Part shown: one piece after another, positions 1 to 7,931 of the stretch
How positions within the stretch are numbered: position 1 is the first letter of the stretch
How the letters are laid out: every line of letters starts with the position of its first letter
DNA from: Nocardioidaceae bacterium
GTDB lineage: Bacteria; Actinomycetota; Actinomycetes; Propionibacteriales; Nocardioidaceae
DNA: 8,104 bases
Direction of reading: 5' to 3'
Assembly (NCBI GenBank): GCA_013696065.1
Contig: JACCZJ010000047.1
Location: 1 to 8,104, forward strand
The notes under the pieces: model-generated
Database searches by the model: none
The model's input: the letters and a program-made list of their open reading frames with translations, nothing else
What the model was told of the DNA's origin: nothing
Translations under genes and position numbers: made by a program

Positions 1-366
1 CGGTTCAGCGAGGCCTACAACCACCGACGGCCGCACCGCTCGCTGCCGCACCGAGCGACCCCTGCCGCCGTCTACGACTCGATGCCGAAAGCCCTCCCCG
101 GCGCGAGCCGCGACCCCGACACCCACGACCGGATCCGCCACGACCGAGTCGACAAAGCCGGATCTGTCACCATCCGTCACAACGGCCGACTGCACCACAT
201 CGGCATCGGTCGAACCCACGCCGGAACCTGCGTCATCCTGCTCGTACAGGACCTCCAGATCCGGGTGATCAACGCCATCACCGGAGAACTCCTCCGCGAC
301 CTGACCCTCAACCCCAACCGCGACTACCAGCCCACCGGAGCACCCAAAGGACCCACCCGAAAATGA
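1..366 (+). CDS. IS481-family transposase, C-terminal part (5' end outside window)
   Basis: The frame is open from base 1 and ends at TGA 364-366, giving the last 121 residues. The start of the visible protein contains YNHRRPHRSL followed by ATPAAVY, the hallmark at the end of the rve/DDE integrase core of IS481/IS3-like transposases. After this comes the roughly 80-residue C-terminal extension seen in actinobacterial IS481 enzymes, with GRLHHIGIGRTHAG, a hydrophobic ILLVQDLQIRV stretch and a final GELLRDLTLNPNRDYQ. The enzyme would catalyse cut-and-paste or copy-out transposition of its own element. The catalytic D, D and E residues lie upstream of the window, so I cannot tell whether the gene is intact. 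The first ATG in this frame (82) is not a real start, because homology continues upstream of it. It converges on the tRNA-Arg gene. Family assignment is confident; activity is unknown. Confidence 0.88.
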   Translation, partial: RFSEAYNHRRPHRSLPHRATPAAVYDSMPKALPGASRDPDTHDRIRHDRVDKAGSVTIRHNGRLHHIGIGRTHAGTCVILLVQDLQIRVINAITGELLRDLTLNPNRDYQPTGAPKGPTRK

Positions 367-368
367 CC

Positions 369-400
369 ACTGCCGGACCCACAGTTGCAGGTCCGGCAGT
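369..400. terminator. Perfect 11-bp hairpin between the transposase and tRNA-Arg
   Basis: ACTGCCGGACC (369-379) and GGTCCGGCAGT (390-400) are exact reverse complements around a 10-base loop. The hairpin starts 3 bases after the transposase stop. On the plus strand it is followed by TTCCTATG, a weak U tract. On the minus strand, downstream of the tRNA, it is followed by GGTCATTTTC. It probably ends the transposase transcript and could also stop transcripts leaving the tRNA gene. An alternative is a DNA structure used in transposition. Confidence 0.6.
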
Positions 401-403
401 TTC

Positions 404-423
404 CTATGTCCTGAGACATCACA
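404..423 (-). repeat. Putative right terminal inverted repeat of the IS481 element
   Basis: On the minus strand these 20 bases begin with TGTGATGTC at the outer tip. Within them ATGTC (406-410) and GACAT (415-419) form a small palindrome around CTGA. The assignment rests on position, just outside the transposase gene and flush with the tRNA, and on the TGT tip. The partner repeat is outside the window. Confidence 0.5.
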
Positions 424-500
424 TGGCGCGCCCGGCAGGATTCGAACCTGCGACCGATGGATTAGAAGTCCATTGCTCTATCCAGCTGAGCTACGGGCGC
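424..500 (-). tRNA. tRNA-Arg (anticodon TCT), CCA encoded
   Basis: The minus strand folds as a complete cloverleaf. The acceptor stem is GCGCCCG (500-494) paired with CGGGCGC (434-428), with discriminator G at 427. The D arm carries GCTC and GAGC around AGCTGGATA. The anticodon stem is ATGGA/TCCAT around loop CTTCTAA, which gives anticodon TCT and reads AGA (and AGG by wobble). The T arm is GCAGG-TTCGAAT-CCTGC. Bases 426-424 supply an encoded CCA. In this high-GC setting AGA is a rare codon. The gene is transcribed divergently from the protease gene and convergently with the transposase. The IS boundary lies directly after the CCA, so the native sequence downstream of the tRNA has apparently been replaced or displaced. 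Confidence 0.97.
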
Positions 501-526
501 CTCGTCAACAGGACGGTGACGGCAGC

Positions 527-532
527 AGTCTA
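527..532 (-). promoter_or_regulatory. Candidate -10 box for tRNA-Arg
   Basis: The minus strand reads TAGACT here, a TANNNT-type -10, ending 26 bases upstream of the mature tRNA 5' end and so giving a leader of about 20 bases. No good -35 lies at the expected spacing; the best hexamer nearby, TATGTC at 555-550, is poor. A 5-bp inverted repeat (533-546) sits immediately upstream. Assigned by position only. Confidence 0.3.
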
Positions 533-604
533 CTGAGACGCCTCAGGGCGACATATACGCTCTTCACCGCATCCGCCATGGGGATAGCGACACGGTTCCG
601 CGGC

Positions 605-610
605 TATCTT
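605..610 (+). promoter_or_regulatory. Candidate -10 box for the PrsW-family protease gene (leaderless)
   Basis: TATCTT fits the actinobacterial TANNNT -10 consensus. Six bases separate it from the GTG at 617, so transcription would start at or next to the start codon. No Shine-Dalgarno sequence is present upstream of that GTG, as expected for leaderless translation. No convincing -35 is seen. Confidence 0.4.
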
Positions 611-616
611 GGACTC

Positions 617-1939
617 GTGACTCCGGTACGCGTGCCCTCAGATGCGCACTCGTCGCCCGACCCGGTGCTCTCAGGGCCACCCTCGTCGCAGGACCCAACG
701 CTCTCGGGGGCACCCCCGTCGCAGGGTTTGGCGCCCTCGGGACCGGACTCGGTGCCCTCGACCGCACCCCCGCACCAGCGCCGGTTCGCCACTCTCGTGC
801 TCACGGCGGCGATTGTCGTCGCGGCCGGATGGTGCGCCTGGCTCATCCATGCCGATGTCGACCAAGCCATCGGGCGCCGAGCATTCGTGTTCGCCCTGCT
901 CTTCGCGCTGGTGCCCGTCGCGCCGTTGGTGGGCGCATTCGTCTGGTTCGGACGACTGCGCCCGGAGCCGCTGCGCTTCTTGGGTATCGCCTTGCTGTGG
1001 GGTGCCCTGGCCGCGACCTTGGTGTCGCTCAGGCTCAATGGCTGGCTCGCCGTCGAGGTTGGTGATCGATACGGCGTCAGCCCGCGCAGCGCCGTTTTCG
1101 TCGCGCCCTGGGTCGAGGAGACGGCCAAAGCTGCGGTCGTCTTCGGACTGATGTGGTGGCGTCGCCACAACTTCCCACTCGTGGTGGCGGGCATCGTCTA
1201 CGGCGGACTGGCCGGTGTCGGCTTCGCGTTCACCGAGAACATCGTCTACTACGGTCAGATCTTCCAGCTCATCCAAGACACCCAACGCGACAACGCCGCC
1301 GCGCTCGATGCGGTGCAGGAGCTGTTCCGCTGGCGTGGAATGGCCGCTCCCTTCGTCCACCCACTGTTCACGATGATGACGGGGCTTGGTGTCGGCTTAG
1401 CGATCCGGCATCGCCACCTGGGACTCCGGATCCTTGCGCCGGTGGCGGGGTTCTGCGCTGCCGTGCTCCTCCACATGGGCTACAACACCATCGCCTCCTT
1501 CAGCCACGGCACCGCACTCATGAGCGCGTATGCCGGAGTCCTCCTGCCCGTGCTGGCGACGCTGACCGCGGCGATCTTCGTCGTACGCCGCCACGAGCGT
1601 CACGTGTTAGCAGCTCGACTCGGTGACTACAGCGCCTCCGGCTGGTTGCAACCCCACACGGTGGACTACCTGATAGTTCCGAAGGCTCGACGGGAGGCCC
1701 GCCGCTACGCCCGCGACCTGCCGAAGCCCGAACGCGTCAAGGTGCGGACCTTTCAGCGGGCAGGCGTCGACCTCGCCGTGTTGCGGGATCGGATGGTGCA
1801 CGGTGTGGCAGGTCAGCACGCACTCGAGCGGGAGCGCCTGCTCCTGGCCGACCTGCGGCGCCTCCGTCGAGACGTGGTCCTGCCGGGTCATTCCTCGTTT
1901 CCCGTGGCCGCAAACGCTCCAAGCCGCTCGAGCTGGTAG
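617..1939 (+). CDS. PrsW-family intramembrane protease
   Basis: A 440-residue polytopic membrane protein with about eight predicted helices between residues 57 and 323. PrsW motifs are in order: WVEETAKA with glutamates 167-168 and Lys171; FAFTEN at 203-208; a conserved histidine (FVHP) at 248; HMGYN at 286-290. In this family the glutamates and histidines form the active site of an enzyme that cuts membrane-bound substrates; B. subtilis PrsW performs site-1 cleavage of the anti-sigma factor RsiW. No anti-sigma gene is visible here, so the substrate is unknown. The N terminus (about residues 3-52) is a Pro/Ser-rich, probably disordered tail containing a 33-bp tandem repeat. A basic cytosolic tail (about 326-440) follows the last helix. 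I prefer GTG 617 because a -10 box precedes it. The frame is open upstream to a TTG inside the tRNA gene, and ATG 578 (453 residues) and GTG 632 are alternatives. A separate gene follows after 63 bases. Confidence 0.88.
   Translation: MTPVRVPSDAHSSPDPVLSGPPSSQDPTLSGAPPSQGLAPSGPDSVPSTAPPHQRRFATLVLTAAIVVAAGWCAWLIHADVDQAIGRRAFVFALLFALVPVAPLVGAFVWFGRLRPEPLRFLGIALLWGALAATLVSLRLNGWLAVEVGDRYGVSPRSAVFVAPWVEETAKAAVVFGLMWWRRHNFPLVVAGIVYGGLAGVGFAFTENIVYYGQIFQLIQDTQRDNAAALDAVQELFRWRGMAAPFVHPLFTMMTGLGVGLAIRHRHLGLRILAPVAGFCAAVLLHMGYNTIASFSHGTALMSAYAGVLLPVLATLTAAIFVVRRHERHVLAARLGDYSASGWLQPHTVDYLIVPKARREARRYARDLPKPERVKVRTFQRAGVDLAVLRDRMVHGVAGQHALERERLLLADLRRLRRDVVLPGHSSFPVAANAPSRSSW
659..724 (+). repeat. 33-bp tandem repeat inside the PrsW-family gene
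   Basis: Two adjacent 33-bp units (659-691 and 692-724) encode DPVLSGPPSSQ and DPTLSGAPPSQ. A third, degenerate copy (about 725-757) encodes GLAPSGPDSVP. The length is a multiple of three, so copy number can change without a frameshift. It lies in the cytosolic N-terminal tail before the first helix. Confidence 0.75.
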
Positions 1940-1984
1940 ACCTAAACTTCTCGCGCAGTCAACACTGTGGGGAGCAGGTCGACA

Positions 1985-1999
1985 TACAATGAGGAGGAG
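1985..1999 (+). promoter_or_regulatory. -10 box and overlapping Shine-Dalgarno for the GTPase pair
   Basis: TACAAT (1985-1990) matches the sigma-70-type -10 consensus at five of six positions and is followed directly by GAGGAGGAG (1991-1999). AGGAGG at 1992-1997 leaves 5 bases before GTG 2003, and this ribosome site decides the start against the in-frame GTG at 1967. If TACAAT is the active -10, transcription starts near 1997 and the leader would be only about 6 bases, excluding most of the ribosome site. No clear -35 is present; TCAACA at 1959-1964 is spaced too far. Read-through from the protease gene would keep the whole ribosome site. Confidence 0.5.
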
Positions 2000-2002
2000 T
2001 GC

Positions 2003-3709
2003 GTGTCTGATCCCAGCACTCCGTCTGCGTTGATCGCGGCCATCGTCCGGCTCAGGCAGGCCCTCGTCGACACCCCGCTGCCCTTCGAAGCGATTGACGT
2101 TGAGGTCGCGCGCGACGAGCGAGACAAGCTCATCCAGCAGCTCGACGACTACGTGCTGCCGCGGCTGCTGCAGTCCGACGCTCCCCTTCTCGTGGTGGTG
2201 GGCGGCTCCACCGGCACCGGAAAGTCCACCCTCGTCAACAGCCTCGTCGGTAGCCGGGTCACCGAGGCCGGGGTGTTGCGCCCGACGACTCGCTCCCCGG
2301 TGTTGGTGCACCATCCTGATGACGCCCGCTGGTTCGCGGCCGATCGGTTGCTGCCCGAGCTCGAGCGCACGGACGCCAAGGCCCGCGACCAGGGGACTTT
2401 GCACCTGGCCGCCACCGAAGATCTTCCGGCCGGCCTCGCGATCGTCGACACCCCGGACCTCGACTCAGTCGAGGAGCGCAACCGCACTCTGGCCGGGCAA
2501 CTGCTTGCCACCGCAGACCTCTGGCTCTATGTCACGTCGGCGAAACGCTACGCAGATCAGGTCCCGTGGGTTTCCCTGAAGTCCGCGGCGGAGCGAGGCG
2601 CGGCTGTTGCGGTGGTGCTCGACCGGACCACCCATGCCGCGGTGCGTGAGGTGAGCAGCCATCTGGCTCGCATGTTGACTGCTCGCGGTCTGGGTGACTC
2701 GCCGCTCTTCACCGTCGCCCAAAGCACGCTCGACGGCGACGGACTGTTGCCTGCGCATGTGGTGGCTCCCATCCGGGCCTGGCTCGATTCGCTTGCGCTC
2801 GACCCGGCCGCGCGAGCAGTCGTCATACAGCGGACCCTCGATGGAGCAGTGGCCTCGCTAGGTCACCGAGCCCGGGCGGTTTCCGAAGCACTCAGAACTC
2901 AAGAGCGACTCGCTGCTGAGCTGCGCGACGTGGTCGTCGAGGTGTACGCCGACAGGCGAGCCAGCGCAACCGCCTCCTGCTTTGATGGCAGCCTGCTGCG
3001 CGGAGAGTTGAGCAGTCGCTGGCAAGAGTTCGTCGACACCGGTGAACTGATGCGCAGCGTCGAGGATCGGGCCGGGCGGGGACTTGATCGGCTGCCGAGT
3101 GTGGCGCGACTGCGATCGCCATCGGCTGAGCAGCTGATGGACGCGCTCGGGGCGCAGCTGTCTGCGCTCCTTGTCGAGGAAGTCCAGTCAGCGGTCGAAC
3201 AGACCGCAGCGAGATGGCGACTGGTGGATGCCGGCTCCGCCGTGCTCGACGCGGCGGCAACCGACGTTGACCGGGTCGCATCCGGTGTCGAGGCGAGGGT
3301 CAAAGCCACCCTCGAGGACTGGCAGAGCACTCTTCTTGACCTGGCGCGCGCCGAGAGCGCCGACAGGCACGCCACGTCGTCCTTCCTGTCATCGGGGGTT
3401 CACAGCGTCGTCGTCGCGCTGATGGTGGTGGTGTTGGACGACCCCCAAGTCGCCGCAGATCGGCCTCAGAGTACGGCGGCGACCGGCCGGCGCATCCTCG
3501 GTGGGATCTTCGGGCACTTGACGATGCAGCGCCTCATCGACGCCGCCAGCGAGAACCTCGCGCACCGAATTGACCAGGTCTGGCGGCACGAGCAAGGGCG
3601 ACTCTTCGAGGTGCTGGGAGAGCGAAGGTTCTCCGACGGCGCGGCTGAGCAGCTGCTCGAATTGTCACGCGAGGTCGACGACATCCGCTGGGCGGGAGCG
3701 CAGGCGTGA
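2003..3709 (+). CDS. Dynamin-like/YfjP-type GTPase, first of a tandem pair
   Basis: A 568-residue protein starting at GTG 2003, chosen for the GAGGAG site 5 bases upstream. The N-terminal G domain has a P-loop GSTGTGKS (68-75), a G2-type threonine in RPTT (93-96) and a G3 motif DTPD (149-152) preceded by a hydrophobic strand. At the G4 position, after strand AVAVV, the sequence is VLDR (205-208) and not [NT]KxD, so guanine specificity may be weak or shared. The rest (about 270-568) is mostly helical and amphipathic, as in dynamin-like and TrmE-Era-type large GTPases. One short hydrophobic stretch near 463-478 (VVVALMVVVL) might dip into a membrane, but no clear transmembrane hairpin is present. 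Homologues are sometimes labelled ABC transporters because of the P-loop; no ABC signature motif is present. The stop codon overlaps the next start, so the two products are probably made together. The precise function is unknown. Confidence 0.8.
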   Translation: MSDPSTPSALIAAIVRLRQALVDTPLPFEAIDVEVARDERDKLIQQLDDYVLPRLLQSDAPLLVVVGGSTGTGKSTLVNSLVGSRVTEAGVLRPTTRSPVLVHHPDDARWFAADRLLPELERTDAKARDQGTLHLAATEDLPAGLAIVDTPDLDSVEERNRTLAGQLLATADLWLYVTSAKRYADQVPWVSLKSAAERGAAVAVVLDRTTHAAVREVSSHLARMLTARGLGDSPLFTVAQSTLDGDGLLPAHVVAPIRAWLDSLALDPAARAVVIQRTLDGAVASLGHRARAVSEALRTQERLAAELRDVVVEVYADRRASATASCFDGSLLRGELSSRWQEFVDTGELMRSVEDRAGRGLDRLPSVARLRSPSAEQLMDALGAQLSALLVEEVQSAVEQTAARWRLVDAGSAVLDAAATDVDRVASGVEARVKATLEDWQSTLLDLARAESADRHATSSFLSSGVHSVVVALMVVVLDDPQVAADRPQSTAATGRRILGGIFGHLTMQRLIDAASENLAHRIDQVWRHEQGRLFEVLGERRFSDGAAEQLLELSREVDDIRWAGAQA

Positions 3710-5421
3710 CCGCTGCGCACGAGCAAGCCGATGCCCCCCCGGTGGTCGCCTCGCAAACTATCGTCCGGCTCGACGGGCTCAGCGCTGCCGTCGATGCAGC
3801 CCGCGGGCGCCTCGACGATGCCTTGCTCGATAAGGCAGCTGAGGTGGTGCAGCGAGGTCGGCGCAGACTCGGCCTGTCCAGCGAACACACCATCGTGGCT
3901 CTGGCCGGAGCGACTGGATCCGGTAAGTCGTCGCTCTTTAACGCATTGTGCGACCTCGACCTCGCGGCGGTAGGGGTCAAGCGACCCACGACCTCGTGGG
4001 CGCTGGCCTGCGCGTGGGGCTCCGATGGAGCCACCGAGATCGTGGGCTGGTTGGGCATCCCCGAGCGCCACCAGGTCAACCGGACGGGCCTACTCGACGA
4101 GACAGCCGCCGACCGCGACCTGCTCGGGCTGGTTCTCCTCGATCTGCCCGACCACGATTCCACCGAGGTCTCTCATCATCTCGAGGTCCAGAAGTTGGTC
4201 GAGCTGGCCGACGTACTCGTCTGGATTCTCGATCCACAGAAGTATGCCGATGCGGCCATCCACGACCGATACCTTCGCTCGCTCAGCTCCCACGCCGAGG
4301 TCATGCTCGTGGTGCTCAACCAGATCGACGAGATCCCGGACGGCGGAGTCGAGTCATGCCTCCGGGACCTCGAGCGCCTGCTGGAGCTGGATGGGCTGGG
4401 CGGGGTGCACGTCATCGCCACCTCTGCCGTCGAGGGCGACGGCATCGCTGAACTGCGTGCCACCCTCGCTGCCAAGGTGTCGGACAAGGGATTCGCTCGC
4501 GAACGAGTCGATGCCGATGTCGCCACCATGGCGCTGCGACTGGACGAGCAAATCGGCTCGGCCCAACCGGCGACTCTCGGCGCTGATGTCCACAAGCAAC
4601 TCGTCGAGGCTTGTGCCGAATCTGCTGGCGTGCCGAGTCTCGTCAGAGCTGTGGAATCATGGGCTCTGCTTGCAGCGCGACGTGGCACTGCGTGGCCACT
4701 CGCGAGGCGGCTGTCCGGCCGACGCGCTGACCCGATAGGCAGACTTCCCGCGTCCGACGCCCCCGATGACGAGCGCGACGGCCCCCCCGCAAGCGAGGTC
4801 GGCGAAATAACACTGCCAACGGCTGCGACAGAAGCGCTCAGCAGCGGCCCTTCCGTTCAGCTACCTGTCGTGCAGCGGGCGGGGGTTAACGCTGCTGTGC
4901 GCAAGGTCGTCGACGACATCACGGCCGGCATGGGTGAGCCCTGGCGGCGCGCCGTGCGCGCCGCGTCGACGGCACGGCTTGACGACTTCGCCCGCACTCT
5001 CGACTCGACTGTGGGCTCAGTGGGGCTCTCCGCAGCGGAAGAGAACAAGGGGTGGGTTGTGGTCCGCGTGCTCCAGTGGGCCTTGTTGGCGGCCGCCATC
5101 GCTGGTGGCTTGTGGTGGTTGGGCATCCTCGCAAACGATGCGGTCGACGGGCGTGGGGCACTTCTGGTACACCCGGAGATCGCCGGTGTCTCTGTCGCGC
5201 TGCTCCTGTTCCTCGGCGGATTGGCTCTCGGTTTGCTGACAGCCGCCCTCGGTGGGCTCGCGGCACGGTCGTGGGCTCGACGCACGGGCGCGGACGCGGA
5301 CAGGCGCCTGCGGGCAGCGGTGGCGACACAGACTGATGAGTTCGTGGTGAGCCCGCTCCGGGCCGAGATCGACGCCTATGTGCGCTGCTGGGAAGGTCTG
5401 CAGGCCGCGCTCCGCCGCTGA
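3706..5421 (+). CDS. YfjP-type membrane GTPase, second of a tandem pair
   Basis: A 571-residue protein whose GTG start overlaps the upstream stop (GTGA, 4-bp overlap), which implies translational coupling. The G domain carries P-loop GATGSGKS (68-75), RPTT (93-96), G3 DLPD (146-149), a G4-like NQID (205-208) and a G5-like TSA (239-241), so this copy has the more complete guanine-binding set. Residues about 340-390 are rich in Pro, Asp, Ser and Ala and are probably a flexible linker. Two hydrophobic segments follow, about 451-476 and 493-519, forming a transmembrane hairpin. A short basic and amphipathic C-terminal tail returns to the cytosol. Paired bacterial GTPases of this kind are thought to act on membranes by nucleotide-dependent assembly. 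The pairing with a non-identical partner suggests a hetero-oligomer, which is inference. There is no recognised substrate or pathway. Confidence 0.82.
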   Translation: MTAAHEQADAPPVVASQTIVRLDGLSAAVDAARGRLDDALLDKAAEVVQRGRRRLGLSSEHTIVALAGATGSGKSSLFNALCDLDLAAVGVKRPTTSWALACAWGSDGATEIVGWLGIPERHQVNRTGLLDETAADRDLLGLVLLDLPDHDSTEVSHHLEVQKLVELADVLVWILDPQKYADAAIHDRYLRSLSSHAEVMLVVLNQIDEIPDGGVESCLRDLERLLELDGLGGVHVIATSAVEGDGIAELRATLAAKVSDKGFARERVDADVATMALRLDEQIGSAQPATLGADVHKQLVEACAESAGVPSLVRAVESWALLAARRGTAWPLARRLSGRRADPIGRLPASDAPDDERDGPPASEVGEITLPTAATEALSSGPSVQLPVVQRAGVNAAVRKVVDDITAGMGEPWRRAVRAASTARLDDFARTLDSTVGSVGLSAAEENKGWVVVRVLQWALLAAAIAGGLWWLGILANDAVDGRGALLVHPEIAGVSVALLLFLGGLALGLLTAALGGLAARSWARRTGADADRRLRAAVATQTDEFVVSPLRAEIDAYVRCWEGLQAALRR

Positions 5422-5584
5422 GTCCATCCCCAGACCAATCGTCTCTACGCCGATCTCCACAGGCGCACGCCGGTGACTGGTCCCTTCCCCGGCTGAGCGC
5501 GAAGCTGGTCTACGCCGGCGCGCCCGGAGAGCCTGCACCAGCAGCGTCCCTCTCGCCCGTCGGCCTAGCCAACATCGGCCTGAA

Positions 5585-5590
5585 GAGGAG
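5585..5590 (+). promoter_or_regulatory. Shine-Dalgarno site of ssb
   Basis: GAGGAG ends 6 bases before ATG 5597 and fixes that start. The 163 bases upstream (5422-5584) separate ssb from the GTPase gene. I find no convincing -10/-35 pair or terminator there, only GC-rich sequence with an 8-base palindrome GGCGCGCC near 5517-5524. Confidence 0.75.
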
Positions 5591-5596
5591 ACAAAG

Positions 5597-6085
5597 ATGT
5601 CTGAAACCGTGATTTCCATCATCGGTCACGTCGGCACCGACGTTGACTACCGCAAGGTCGGCAGCGGGACCGACCTCGGCACGTTCCGGCTCGCCACCAC
5701 GCCACGTCGTTGGGATCGCAGCCAGCGCCAGTATGTCGACGGGACGACGAGCTGGATCTCGGTGCAGTGCTGGCGGGCGCTGGCCGTGCACGTGCGCGAT
5801 TCGGTCCGTCGAGGTGACCCCGTGATCGTCGTCGGCAAGCTCAAGACCGAAGAGTGGACCAAGGACGGGGTGCGCAACTCCCGTTTTGTGTTGGAAGCGG
5901 TGTCGGTTGGCCACGATCTCAACCGTGGGGTGTGCACGTTTCACAAGCTCGCTCGGACGGTCGAGGCGCCTGTCGACGAGAGCCTGGCCGCCACTGAGGC
6001 ATTGCAGGAGATCGAAGCAGCTGACTCTCTAGGCGGCTATGTCGACTCCGAGTCTGCCGCGGCACCGCTGCGGGAGGCCTCTTGA
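5597..6085 (+). CDS. ssb: Single-stranded DNA-binding protein (secondary SSB paralogue)
   Basis: A 162-residue protein with an N-terminal OB-fold SSB domain over about residues 3-108. Family features visible are TFRLAT (29-34), YVDGTTSWISVQCWR (46-60) with aromatic residues W53 and W59, RGDPVIVVGKL (72-82) and TEEWTKDG (84-91). It binds single-stranded DNA, probably as a tetramer, in replication, repair or recombination. The C-terminal tail is short (about 50 residues), Ala/Glu-rich and ends PLREAS. It lacks both the Gly/Pro-rich linker and the acidic DDDIPF-type tip that recruits partner proteins in the main replicative SSB. It is also not next to rpsF/rpsR, where the main actinobacterial ssb usually lies. 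This fits a second, accessory SSB. A good Shine-Dalgarno supports the ATG. ettA starts 76 bases downstream. Confidence 0.9.
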   Translation: MSETVISIIGHVGTDVDYRKVGSGTDLGTFRLATTPRRWDRSQRQYVDGTTSWISVQCWRALAVHVRDSVRRGDPVIVVGKLKTEEWTKDGVRNSRFVLEAVSVGHDLNRGVCTFHKLARTVEAPVDESLAATEALQEIEAADSLGGYVDSESAAAPLREAS

Positions 6086-6147
6086 CCTTGCCCCCGAGCT
6101 GGCCGGCCCAGATCTTTGGCGATTGGGAGGGCGGCGGCTGTGCGCCG

Positions 6148-6153
6148 TAGGCT
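6148..6153 (+). promoter_or_regulatory. Candidate -10 box for ettA (leaderless)
   Basis: TAGGCT fits TANNNT and lies 8 bases before ATG 6162, so the transcript would begin within about 2 bases of the start codon. A weak -35-like TTGGGA (6123-6128) is 19 bases upstream of it. No Shine-Dalgarno precedes the ATG. This would let ettA be expressed independently of ssb. Confidence 0.5.
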
Positions 6154-6161
6154 TCGTGTCC

Positions 6162-7844
<1,683 letters not shown>

Positions 7845-7885
7845 CGCCCGCACCCAAGCGCCGACGACGCTGGTGACCGCGAGCC

Positions 7886-7898
7886 CTGGCGATGCCAG
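7886..7898. terminator. Small hairpin in the convergent gap after ettA
   Basis: CTGGC (7886-7890) and GCCAG (7894-7898) pair around GAT, in the 87-base gap between the convergent ettA stop and the stop of the minus-strand gene. The stem is only 5 bp and no U tract follows on either strand, so it is a weak candidate. I see no better terminator in the gap. Confidence 0.2.
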
Positions 7899-7931
7899 CC
7901 GCCGCCGTTGGGGTGGGTTGCTCCCAAAAGG

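Larger units (their letters stand above)
1..423 (+). mobile_element. Right end of an IS481-family insertion sequence (partial)
   Basis: The element comprises the transposase 3' end, a hairpin at 369-400 and a short terminal region. I place the right boundary at 423. Read inward on the minus strand, the sequence from 423 begins TGTGATGTCTCAGGACAT, and IS481-family inverted repeats usually begin with TG or TGT. The next bases, 424-426, are the CCA of the tRNA-Arg. The left end lies outside the window, so neither the paired inverted repeat nor a target duplication can be checked. The boundary is therefore inferred; the presence of the element is not in doubt. Confidence 0.7.

Noticed and set aside
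411..542. Shared CTGAGAC at the IS end (411-417) and upstream of the tRNA (533-539)
   Set aside because: Seven shared bases with diverging flanks are not enough to claim a second IS end or a target-site footprint.
473..616. N-terminal extension of the PrsW-family protein to a TTG at 473
   Set aside because: The first 28 bases overlap the tRNA-Arg gene on the opposite strand, there is no ribosome site, and the added residues are not typical of the family.
1607..2404. A 265-codon open frame on the minus strand across the protease/GTPase junction
   Set aside because: It is antisense to conserved motifs of both real genes, including the GTPase P-loop, and has no recognisable domain.
2003..3709. 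First GTPase as an ABC transporter ATPase
   Set aside because: It has a P-loop, but no LSGGQ signature or ABC Walker B/H-loop set. The DTPD motif and the large helical C-terminal half fit the dynamin/YfjP-type GTPases.
5395..5436. GGTCTG and CAGACC as a terminator stem after the second GTPase gene
   Set aside because: The stem is only 6 bp, the loop is 30 bases, one arm lies in the coding region, and no U tract follows.
5444..5517. Two copies of TCTACGCCG in the gap before ssb
   Set aside because: A 9-base direct repeat, 65 bases apart, with no further similarity is expected by chance in GC-rich sequence.
6039..6161. Earlier ATG start for EttA at 6039
   Set aside because: It lies inside the ssb coding region. 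The 41 added residues do not resemble EttA, while ATG 6162 gives the standard N terminus and a promoter at suitable spacing.
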